Source of the DNA: an uncultured Flavobacteriales bacterium
Lineage (GTDB): Bacteria; Bacteroidota; Bacteroidia; Flavobacteriales; Vicingaceae
DNA length: 6,981 nt
Direction: 5' to 3'
Assembly: GCA_913052515.1 (NCBI GenBank)
Contig: CAJXFJ010000084.1
Span: 1 to 6,981, forward strand
The notes under the pieces were generated by a model. That model saw nothing but the letters and a program-made list of their open reading frames with translations, had not been told where the DNA came from and did not search any database. Positions 1 to 4,868 of this stretch are shown piece after piece (within the stretch, counting starts at the first letter, position 1; every line of letters begins with the position of its first letter). The translations under genes and the position numbers were made by a program.

Positions 1-123
1 CGTATTGTAGACCGCATTAAATCTGATTTTAAGCGAGTTGAAAAAGTGTGGGTGAAAGTGAGTAAATATAATCCACCTATTTCCGGTGAAGTAGAAAAGG
101 TGAGTGTGGTGATTGAAGCATAG
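1..123 (+). CDS. folB: Dihydroneopterin aldolase, C-terminal 40 residues (5' partial)
   Basis: The frame is open from the left edge to a TAG stop at 121-123 and gives 40 residues. The segment VWVKVSKYNPPISGEV followed by a V-x-V-x-I strand is the typical C-terminal signature of FolB: a beta strand, the conserved Lys before an NPPI-like turn (Lys22 of the fragment), then the last strand. In this family that Lys is the active-site lysine. FolB cleaves 7,8-dihydroneopterin to 6-hydroxymethyl-7,8-dihydropterin and glycolaldehyde in cytoplasmic folate synthesis. Family members are about 120 residues, so about two thirds lies outside the window. The next gene starts 78 bp downstream on the same strand. 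No terminator is evident in the gap, so read-through is possible. The family call is inferred from a short fragment but the motif is distinctive; the related epimerase FolX is the main alternative. Confidence 0.82.
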   Translation, partial: RIVDRIKSDFKRVEKVWVKVSKYNPPISGEVEKVSVVIEA

Positions 124-165
124 TATTTTGAAAACTAGCTGAATTCAAGGCAACAGTTTAAAAGG

Positions 166-206
166 TTCAATAGTCTTATATTTAGACTATAAAGTAGACT
201 ATTGAA
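166..206. repeat. 11-bp inverted repeat enclosing a TTG start codon
   Basis: TTCAATAGTCT at 166-176 is perfectly complementary to AGACTATTGAA at 196-206, with a 19-nt loop. The right arm contains the TTG start codon (202-204) of the next gene. A second, mutually exclusive hairpin is possible: ATAGTCT at 170-176 can instead pair with AGACTAT at 184-190 around a 7-nt loop, because AGACTAT occurs twice, 12 nt apart. In RNA the long fold would bury the initiation codon and the short fold would free it. No T-tract follows, so it does not look like an intrinsic terminator. The pairing is seen directly; any regulatory role is inference. Confidence 0.6.
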
Positions 207-1932
207 TAGTTATAAAGTAATACTCCTTTTATTTCTTAGCACTTTTGCAATTAATTCCTTTTCTCAGGAAAGTAATAAATCTCTTTTTATAGAGGGTGTT
301 GTTTCTGACTCAGGAAATGCCTTGCCTTTTGCTACCGTTTATAACCATTCTGATAAAAGTGCCACAATAACCAACCATGAGGGCTATTTTGAACTTGAGA
401 TAAGTTCTTGGAGTGATACTGTGTTGGTTTCATATGTGGGATATAAAACGAAAAAAATTAACTTTTCTGAAAATAGGAATAAATACAACATTGAACTAAA
501 AGCAGCTTCCGTTGACATAAGAACGGTAACGGTGTTTCCAAAGGATTATACTTCGATTTATAATTTGCTTGAAAGTTGCAAAAACAAAAGAAGCAGAAAA
601 AAGAAAGAATCTAAATCATACTACCAGTTAAAAAGCTATATAGATAATCAGCAAATAGAATTAGTTGAAGCTTTTTTTAATGCTACAGTTTATGGATATG
701 ATCTTTTAGACATGAAGTTGAAGTGCGGACGAGTTGGTTTGAGAAAAAAAGAAAAGTCTTTTTTTGGATCCTTAGAAACCTCGAAGTCGATTAATCATCA
801 TAAGCTCTTTTTCTCATCTCAAAACTTTCCAGCAAGTCCATTAGAATTCAATGCAAAAAGAATGAAGCGGAAGTTTTACTTAGAGCTAGAAGAAACATAT
901 TTAGATGAAAATCAAGATTCAATTTTTGTGGTTTATCTATTTCCTAAGAAGAATAAAGATGAAATGTTTTTTTGCAGAGCATGGATAAATGCTACTGATA
1001 CTTCACTTTTAAAAGTAGAGTTGCAAGGAAGCGATCTTGATATTTTTCCCTTTATGCCAATTTATGAAGACGATTATTTGTCTAGTAAGAATTTGACTAT
1101 GACAAAAACCTTTAAAACCATCGATGAAGAGAGCTTTTTTGAACAAATTTACTTTGAATACGATTTCAATTACCACAAGAATGGTGAAAATGGTTACCGA
1201 GTGAAAACAGAAGCTATATTGTACAATTATGATTTTCAAACCCCTTTTTTCATTCCTTTCTATGGATTTAAGTCCAAAGGCTTAACTGATTATCAAATGC
1301 TTGGTGCAATACCCTACAATCAGTTTTTTTGGGAGTATAACGATGAACTAAAGTTGAATGAAAAATATGGTCTTAATCAAGCCTTTATGAATGATTCTAA
1401 TACTGTCACAAATTATAACTATTTAGAAAAGCAATCTAGCTTGAATCAACTTTTCAGCTATCCGCTATATCAATGGTCTAATAAGCGATTTGGATTTAAA
1501 GAATTCCCTAAACAGACAGCTTATATAGAAGGAGAGCCTGACTATCAACTTTTCGGAGGAATCTTTTTAGACTACAATCATTATGAAGACTCTATTAATC
1601 TATTGACAGCCAGTGTTTTTGATGCATATACAAGTTATTATCGATATTATATTACCCCTGCTGCAAATTGCTTTTTCAACATTTACTTTGATTTAATAGA
1701 ATCAAGAAGAAGAAAGTTTGAAAGAGTAGTAAAGGAGGAAACCATGTCAGAAAAGGAGCTGAAAGCCTTTTACGAAATGCAGAGTGAACAATTAATGGAA
1801 GAATTAAAAACCTATGAATTAGAAGTTGAAAGGGGACGGAATAGCGAGAAGTTTAGAGTATGGAATCACGAAATACTAAATAATTTAAGTATTGATAATA
1901 TCTCAATATTTCAACTGGAGCAAAGAGATTGA
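202..1932 (+). CDS. Exported protein with N-terminal carboxypeptidase-like regulatory domain, function unknown
   Basis: This 576-residue protein begins with a signal peptide: Lys5, a hydrophobic core at residues 6-18 and likely cleavage near the SFSQ at 19-22. The TTG at 202 is chosen because an in-frame TAA lies at 190-192, no ATG lies between, and translation from here supplies the whole signal peptide. Residues about 28-100 (IEGVVSDSGNALPFATV, then T-x-x-x-G-Y-F and VSYVGYKT) match the CarboxypepD_reg-like beta-sandwich common in Bacteroidota envelope proteins. Residues about 115-490 are rich in aromatic and charged residues and resemble the proteins that carry this domain without a TonB plug. 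I see no catalytic motif. Residues about 498-548 are highly charged and could form a helix or coiled coil. The likely location is periplasm or outer membrane. It follows folB by 78 bp and ends 57 bp before tRNA-Cys. I do not recognise a specific function. Confidence 0.85.
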   Translation: MNSYKVILLLFLSTFAINSFSQESNKSLFIEGVVSDSGNALPFATVYNHSDKSATITNHEGYFELEISSWSDTVLVSYVGYKTKKINFSENRNKYNIELKAASVDIRTVTVFPKDYTSIYNLLESCKNKRSRKKKESKSYYQLKSYIDNQQIELVEAFFNATVYGYDLLDMKLKCGRVGLRKKEKSFFGSLETSKSINHHKLFFSSQNFPASPLEFNAKRMKRKFYLELEETYLDENQDSIFVVYLFPKKNKDEMFFCRAWINATDTSLLKVELQGSDLDIFPFMPIYEDDYLSSKNLTMTKTFKTIDEESFFEQIYFEYDFNYHKNGENGYRVKTEAILYNYDFQTPFFIPFYGFKSKGLTDYQMLGAIPYNQFFWEYNDELKLNEKYGLNQAFMNDSNTVTNYNYLEKQSSLNQLFSYPLYQWSNKRFGFKEFPKQTAYIEGEPDYQLFGGIFLDYNHYEDSINLLTASVFDAYTSYYRYYITPAANCFFNIYFDLIESRRRKFERVVKEETMSEKELKAFYEMQSEQLMEELKTYELEVERGRNSEKFRVWNHEILNNLSIDNISIFQLEQRD

Positions 1933-1941
1933 GAAAGAATC

Positions 1942-1971
1942 TTGATTTAGCCAAGCTTTTGCTTAATTTTG
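1942..1971 (+). promoter_or_regulatory. Bacteroidota-type promoter for tRNA-Cys
   Basis: TTG at 1942-1944 is followed after 19 bp by TAATTTTG at 1964-1971. This is a full match to the Bacteroidota primary-sigma pattern (TTG, about 19-21 bp, TAnnTTTG). The predicted start of transcription is near 1976-1979, about 12 nt before the mature tRNA 5' end. The promoter starts only 10 bp after the stop of the upstream gene, so the tRNA has its own transcription unit. Confidence 0.75.
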
Positions 1972-1989
1972 ACCTTCCTTTTTAGAAAA

Positions 1990-2060
1990 GGTCTCGTGGC
2001 CGAGTGGCTAGGCAGTGGTCTGCAAAACCATCTACAGCGGTTCGAATCCGCTCGAGACCT
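1990..2060 (+). tRNA. tRNA-Cys (anticodon GCA)
   Basis: A complete 71-nt cloverleaf can be drawn by hand. The acceptor stem is GGTCTCG 1990-1996 with CGAGACC 2053-2059. The D stem is GCC 1999-2001 with GGC 2011-2013. The anticodon stem is 2015-2019 with 2027-2031 around loop CTGCAAA, placing anticodon GCA at 2022-2024. The variable loop has 4 nt. The T stem is AGCGG 2036-2040 with CCGCT 2048-2052 around TTCGAAT. The discriminator base at 2060 is T (U73), the expected identity element for tRNA-Cys. The 3' CCA is not encoded, so it must be added after transcription. It has its own promoter and terminator. Confidence 0.97.
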
Positions 2061-2183
2061 CAATACTTTTGAAACCCATCCGACAGGATGGGTTTTTTGT
2101 TTTCAGATTGAGCTTAAAGCTTGCTTTAAAGTGAAGTTTCTGAAAACAAAAAGAAGCACAAAGTGCTGTTTCAAAAGTATTGA
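2060..2183. repeat. 124-nt cloverleaf-foldable palindromic element abutting tRNA-Cys
   Basis: A perfect 16-bp inverted repeat closes the segment: TCAATACTTTTGAAAC at 2060-2075 against GTTTCAAAAGTATTGA at 2168-2183. Three hairpins fill the interior: CCATCC/GGATGG at 2076-2081 and 2086-2091; a 13-bp stem at 2094-2106 and 2140-2152, with an inner TAAAGC/GCTTTA hairpin near 2115-2128; and AGCAC/GTGCT at 2155-2159 and 2163-2167. Only about four bases at the junction are unpaired. The outer stem begins at the tRNA discriminator base. It could be a small non-autonomous mobile element, a structured RNA or a DNA cruciform. No flanking target-site duplication and no transposase gene are seen. The first hairpin also serves as the tRNA terminator in an alternative fold. 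Confidence 0.6.
2072..2098 (+). terminator. Intrinsic terminator downstream of tRNA-Cys
   Basis: AAACCCATCC at 2072-2081 pairs with GGATGGGTTT at 2086-2095 around a GACA loop, giving a 10-bp stem with a GC-rich 7-bp core. A run of six T (2093-2098) overlaps and follows its 3' arm. Position, 12 nt after the tRNA 3' end, and form are those of a classic rho-independent terminator. Confidence 0.85.
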
Positions 2184-2202
2184 AGCACCATTAATCGACA
2201 AA

Positions 2203-2223
2203 GGATGCCCGAAGGGAATCCGC
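2203..2223. repeat. 21-nt GAA-loop hairpin repeat, copy 1
   Basis: The unit reads GGATG-CCC-GAA-GGG-AATCCGC. It folds as GGAT/ATCC, a G-A mismatch, then CCC/GGG closed by a GAA triloop. A matching copy lies at 2320-2340 in the same orientation. Wider flanks here (GACA at 2197-2200, TGTC at 2228-2231) could extend the hairpin with internal loops. It is noncoding and resembles REP-type palindromes in size and form; family membership cannot be shown from the window. Confidence 0.6.
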
Positions 2224-2319
2224 TTTCTGTCAAGTTGATTTGTAAACAGAATCAGGTAAATAAAACAAACACTTTAAGTTTAATTTAAAAGTACTACCTG
2301 TCCGCCGAAATGAATTGAA

Positions 2320-2340
2320 GGATGGGCGAAGCCAATCCGC
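2320..2340. repeat. 21-nt GAA-loop hairpin repeat, copy 2
   Basis: The unit reads GGATG-GGC-GAA-GCC-AATCCGC. It differs from the copy at 2203-2223 at only four bases, and these are two compensatory pairs: CC/GG becomes GG/CC within the stem. The GAA loop, the G-A mismatch and the ATCCGC tail are unchanged. Its core GCGAAGC (2326-2332) is a sequence known from biophysical work as an exceptionally stable DNA mini-hairpin. The rest of the stretch 2184-2431 holds no credible gene. Confidence 0.6.
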
Positions 2341-2378
2341 TAAAATAGAATAGACATCTTTATGAGTCGATTTTCAAC

Positions 2379-2409
2379 TTTAAATACTTCAAACTATAAG
2401 TACTTTAAA
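2379..2409. repeat. AT-rich hairpin just upstream of the amidotransferase gene
   Basis: TTTAAATACTT at 2379-2389 pairs with AAGTA-C-TTTAAA at 2398-2409, with one bulged base at 2403 and an 8-nt loop. It ends 10 bp before the -7 promoter box of the next gene and would overlap the RNA polymerase footprint. The 14 bases AACTTTAAATACTT at 2376-2389 recur exactly at 3105-3118 on the other side of the gene. The role is unknown: operator-like, a repeat, or simple AT-rich sequence. Confidence 0.4.
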
Positions 2410-2419
2410 CTTCCTACTT

Positions 2420-2427
2420 TACCTTTG
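2420..2427 (+). promoter_or_regulatory. -7 promoter box directly before the amidotransferase start
   Basis: TACCTTTG fits TAnnTTTG exactly and ends 4 bp before the ATG at 2432. Transcription would begin at or within a few bases of the ATG, implying a leaderless mRNA or one with an extremely short 5' end. No good TTG -33 element is seen about 20 bp upstream (TAA at 2397-2399), so the promoter may be weak or helped by an activator. Confidence 0.55.
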
Positions 2428-2431
2428 TTTC

Positions 2432-2998
2432 ATGGCTAAAATTCTACTTATCGACAATTACGATTCCTTTACTTACAATCTCTACCATTATTTGGAAGAG
2501 CTGTGGGAAGAGGGGGTAGAAGTGGTTAGAAACGATGAGTTGGATTCTGTGAACTTTAATGAATTTGAAAAGGTGGTCATCTCTCCTGGACCTGGTTTAC
2601 CCCAAGAGGCAGGACACTTAATGGCTGTTTTAGATAAGATTCAAAATTCCCATCAAATTTTAGGAATTTGTTTGGGCTTGCAAGCTATTGCTAAGTTGTT
2701 TGGCTATCAATTAAAAAATTTAGGAAAAGTGGTTCACGGACAATCAACTCCAATGAAAGTGTTGGACCCTAAAGCTGTTTTATTTCAAAACTTACCGCAA
2801 ACATTTAATGTCGGACGTTACCATTCCTGGGTTATGCAAGTCAAAGAAAAAGGAGAGTTGAAAGTAACCGCCACCGATCTAGATGGAAATGTAATGGCCA
2901 TACAACATCATAAACTTCCCATCCATGCGGTTCAATTTCATCCGGAAAGTGTTTTATGTGAGCATGGTAAAGAGATTTTGAGGAATTGGTTGTTATAA
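2432..2998 (+). CDS. pabA: Glutamine amidotransferase subunit of anthranilate / aminodeoxychorismate synthase (component II)
   Basis: This complete 188-residue class I glutamine amidotransferase has the usual length for TrpG/PabA. It starts with ILLIDNYDSFTYNL (residues 4-17), carries the oxyanion-strand motif SPGPG (51-55), the nucleophile Cys80 in GICLGLQAI, the HG motif at 102-103, RYHSW (129-133), and the His170-Glu172 pair in QFHPESV. It hydrolyses glutamine and channels ammonia to a chorismate-binding partner (TrpE or PabB) in the cytoplasm. The sequence does not separate the tryptophan from the p-aminobenzoate role. The absence of trpE, trpD or other trp genes next to it favours a PabA or dual-function subunit, so the symbol is tentative. 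It is monocistronic and converges with the dehydrogenase gene. The ATG sits 5 bp after a -7 box, with no Shine-Dalgarno. Confidence 0.93.
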   Translation: MAKILLIDNYDSFTYNLYHYLEELWEEGVEVVRNDELDSVNFNEFEKVVISPGPGLPQEAGHLMAVLDKIQNSHQILGICLGLQAIAKLFGYQLKNLGKVVHGQSTPMKVLDPKAVLFQNLPQTFNVGRYHSWVMQVKEKGELKVTATDLDGNVMAIQHHKLPIHAVQFHPESVLCEHGKEILRNWLL

Positions 2999-3000
2999 TA

Positions 3001-3073
3001 CGCCCCTGGTTTGTCTTGCTCTCGATACATTCCGACTTTGAGTCGGAACACTCGAGCTGACAAATCAGGGGCG
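3001..3073. repeat. 73-nt long-arm hairpin between convergent genes
   Basis: CGCCCCTGGTTTGTC at 3001-3015 pairs with GACAAATCAGGGGCG at 3059-3073, 15 positions with a single G-T wobble (3009 with 3065). Inside, CTCGA/TCGAG (3021-3025 and 3052-3056) and TTCCGAC/GTCGGAA (3030-3036 and 3042-3048) continue the hairpin to a TTTGA loop. It begins 2 bp after the amidotransferase stop and lies 43 bp beyond the dehydrogenase stop. It may block transcription from both sides, but neither side has a T-tract, so it may instead be a dispersed palindromic repeat. It is clearly richer in GC than its surroundings. Confidence 0.6.
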
Positions 3074-3084
3074 CTATCAAGGAT

Positions 3085-3121
3085 TTTAAGTATTTAAAAC
3101 TTAAAACTTTAAATACTTAAA
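3085..3121. repeat. 14-bp AT-only inverted repeat overlapping the dehydrogenase stop codon
   Basis: TTTAAGTATTTAAA at 3085-3098 is perfectly complementary to TTTAAATACTTAAA at 3108-3121 around a 9-nt loop. The right arm contains the stop codon of the minus-strand gene (3117-3119). The stem has almost no GC, so it is a poor intrinsic terminator, though it could protect mRNA ends or act together with the GC-rich hairpin at 3001-3073. It shares 14 identical bases with the hairpin upstream of the amidotransferase gene. Confidence 0.5.
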
Positions 3122-4661
3122 GCTCAAACTTAATTCCTTGTGCTAACGGAAGTTCAGTTCCGTAATTAATGGTGTTGGTCTGTCTTCTCATGTAAGCTTT
3201 CCATGCATCAGAACCAGACTCTCGTCCTCCACCAGTCTCTTTTTCACCGCCAAAGGCTCCGCCAATTTCTGCTCCTGAAGTTCCAATGTTTACATTGGCA
3301 ATTCCACAATCAGATCCTTCAGCAGACAAGAAGGTTTCCATGTCGCGCATATTGGTTGTCATAATAGCAGAAGATAAACCTTGAACCACACCATTTTGTA
3401 AAGCAATGGCCTCATCTAAATCCGTGTATTTCATCATGTATAAAATCGGAGCAAAAGTTTCGTGCTGTACAATCTCCCATTCATTTTCTACTTCAGCAAT
3501 TGCAGGTTTAACATAGCAACCAGATTCATAACCTTCACCTTCTAAAACACCACCTTCAACCAAAACATTTCCGCCGGCCTTTTTCACTTCTTCTAAAGCA
3601 TTTAGGTAGTTGTTTACAGCATCTTGGTCAATCAATGGCCCAACGTGGTTCGACTCATCCAAGGGGTCACCAAGTTTAATTTGCTGATAAGCACTTACCA
3701 AGTTTTCTTTTACTTTATCATAAATGCTTTCGTGAATAATTAATCTTCTAGTAGAAGTACATCGTTGACCACAAGTACCTACAGCGGCAAACACAAGTGC
3801 TGGAATAGATGCTTTTAAGTCGGTTGATTCAGTTAGTATTACAGCATTGTTTCCACCTAGCTCTAAAAGTGATTTTCCTAATCTTTTTGCAACGGTTTGG
3901 GCCACAATTTTTCCCATTCTAATGCTTCCGGTTGCAGAAATTAAAGGCACACGAATGTCATTAGTCATCAATTCTCCAATCTTGTAATCACCTGTAATTA
4001 AACAGCTAATGCCTTCTGGAAGCTTGTTTTCTTGAAGTACTTCAGCAATAATGTTTTGACAAGCAATGCTGCAAAAAGGTGTTTTTTCAGAGCCTTTCCA
4101 AATGCAAACATCTCCACAAACCCATGCCAAAGCTGTATTCCAAGCCCAAACGGCTACCGGAAAGTTAAATGCAGAAATAATTCCAACAACGCCAAGTGGA
4201 TGATATTGCTCATACATTCTGTGGTTGGGTCTTTCTGAATGCATGGTTAAACCATGAAGCATTCTAGATTGGCCAACAGCAAAATCACAGATATCAATCA
4301 TTTCTTGTACCTCACCCAAACCTTCTTGGTAAGATTTTCCCATTTCATAAGAAACCAAAAGACCTAGATCTTCTTTCTTTTCTCTTAGTTTCTCACCAAA
4401 CTGACGCACAATTTCTCCTCTTTGTGGTGCAGGCATTCTTCTCCATACTTTAAATGCTTCTTGTGCTTTTTGCACAACACTTTCGTATTGTTCTGGGGTA
4501 GTAGCATAAACACTACCAATAGAAGCACCATCAACAGGTGATTTTGATGCGATTAAGTCTCCTTTATTTTCTAACCAAGCTGAACCTGTTGAAGTTCCAC
4601 TATGATTATCTGATAGCCCAAGAGATTCAAAGGCTTTTTTCACTTTCGGATTGTTGCTCAT
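3117..4661 (-). CDS. amaB: ALDH7 (antiquitin) family aldehyde dehydrogenase, probable 2-aminoadipate semialdehyde dehydrogenase
   Basis: This complete 514-residue protein has the length and motifs of ALDH7. The catalytic residues are Asn166 in FNFP, Lys189 in WKGSEKTP for NAD(P), Glu267 in LELGG (general base), Cys301 in GQRCTSTRR (nucleophile) and Glu401 in ETFAP. The Rossmann turn is SATGS (242-246). The C-terminal block [22 protein letters not shown] plus the ending LPLAQGIKF is the family hallmark, and Arg300 before the nucleophile fits binding of a carboxylated aldehyde. Known members oxidise 2-aminoadipate 6-semialdehyde, in equilibrium with piperideine-6-carboxylate, to 2-aminoadipate in lysine and pipecolate breakdown. 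That substrate is inferred; no other lysine-catabolic gene is adjacent, and some relatives act on betaine or other aldehydes. It is cytoplasmic, with its own promoter, divergent from the next gene. Confidence 0.92.
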   Translation of the reverse strand: MSNNPKVKKAFESLGLSDNHSGTSTGSAWLENKGDLIASKSPVDGASIGSVYATTPEQYESVVQKAQEAFKVWRRMPAPQRGEIVRQFGEKLREKKEDLGLLVSYEMGKSYQEGLGEVQEMIDICDFAVGQSRMLHGLTMHSERPNHRMYEQYHPLGVVGIISAFNFPVAVWAWNTALAWVCGDVCIWKGSEKTPFCSIACQNIIAEVLQENKLPEGISCLITGDYKIGELMTNDIRVPLISATGSIRMGKIVAQTVAKRLGKSLLELGGNNAVILTESTDLKASIPALVFAAVGTCGQRCTSTRRLIIHESIYDKVKENLVSAYQQIKLGDPLDESNHVGPLIDQDAVNNYLNALEEVKKAGGNVLVEGGVLEGEGYESGCYVKPAIAEVENEWEIVQHETFAPILYMMKYTDLDEAIALQNGVVQGLSSAIMTTNMRDMETFLSAEGSDCGIANVNIGTSGAEIGGAFGGEKETGGGRESGSDAWKAYMRRQTNTINYGTELPLAQGIKFEL

Positions 4662-4694
4662 TTTATCAATTTAGTTTGAAAATTCTAATTTTTT

Positions 4695-4725
4695 CAAAGG
4701 TACTGGAAGCATTTACAAACTACAA
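4695..4725 (-). promoter_or_regulatory. Promoter of the aldehyde dehydrogenase gene
   Basis: Read on the minus strand, TTG (complement of 4723-4725) is followed after exactly 20 bp by TACCTTTG (complement of 4695-4702). Both elements and the spacing match the Bacteroidota promoter pattern. Transcription would start near 4688-4690 and leave a leader of about 28 nt. No Shine-Dalgarno precedes the ATG at 4659-4661; the leader just before it is AT-rich. Confidence 0.7.
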
Positions 4726-4814
4726 TGAACTGCCTTATTAATTGATAGATTAAGTTCATTTACCTACAGTATTTAATCAATAAATTCATCTCAATAAATA
4801 GATTTAGAAATAGC

Positions 4815-4845
4815 TTATAATACCGTCGAAATGTTTTTATCTTTG
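4815..4845 (+). promoter_or_regulatory. Promoter of the PD40-repeat protein gene
   Basis: TATCTTTG at 4838-4845 is a full match to TAnnTTTG. A near-match -33 element, TTA at 4815-4817, lies 20 bp upstream. The start of transcription would be near 4851, giving a leader of about 18 nt before the ATG at 4869. About 110 bp separates this promoter from the divergent dehydrogenase promoter, and I see no clear operator in that AT-rich stretch. Confidence 0.6.
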
Positions 4846-4868
4846 AAGAACAACTAAAGCCAAAGATT

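Noticed and set aside
1009..1239. 76-codon minus-strand frame within the exported-protein gene
   Set aside because: Antisense shadow of an AT-rich coding region; its hydrophobic look comes from complementing codons rich in A and T.
1953..1970. Terminator for the exported-protein gene: AAGC-TTTT-GCTT followed by AATTTT
   Set aside because: A 4-bp stem is too weak, and the T-run is part of the tRNA promoter -7 box.
2050..2190. Integration (att) site of a mobile island at the tRNA-Cys 3' end
   Set aside because: No direct repeat of the tRNA 3' end and no integrase gene are found in the window.
1969..2238. Open frame of 89 codons running across tRNA-Cys, its terminator and the palindromic DNA
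   Set aside because: It overlaps a certain tRNA gene, its sequence is a translation of structured RNA, and its ATG has no translation signal.
2432..2998. Naming the amidotransferase trpG
   Set aside because: No trp genes are adjacent; the sequence alone does not separate TrpG from PabA, so only a tentative pabA is given.
2841..3080. 79-codon minus-strand frame over the end of the amidotransferase gene and the long hairpin
   Set aside because: Mostly antisense to a well-conserved gene; the product has no domain or signal-like feature.
4032..4238. 68-codon plus-strand frame antisense to the dehydrogenase gene
   Set aside because: The opposite strand encodes conserved ALDH7 motifs; no promoter or family similarity.
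4538..4741. 67-codon plus-strand frame over the dehydrogenase N-terminus and promoter
   Set aside because: It overlaps the start and promoter of the dehydrogenase gene and lacks its own signals.
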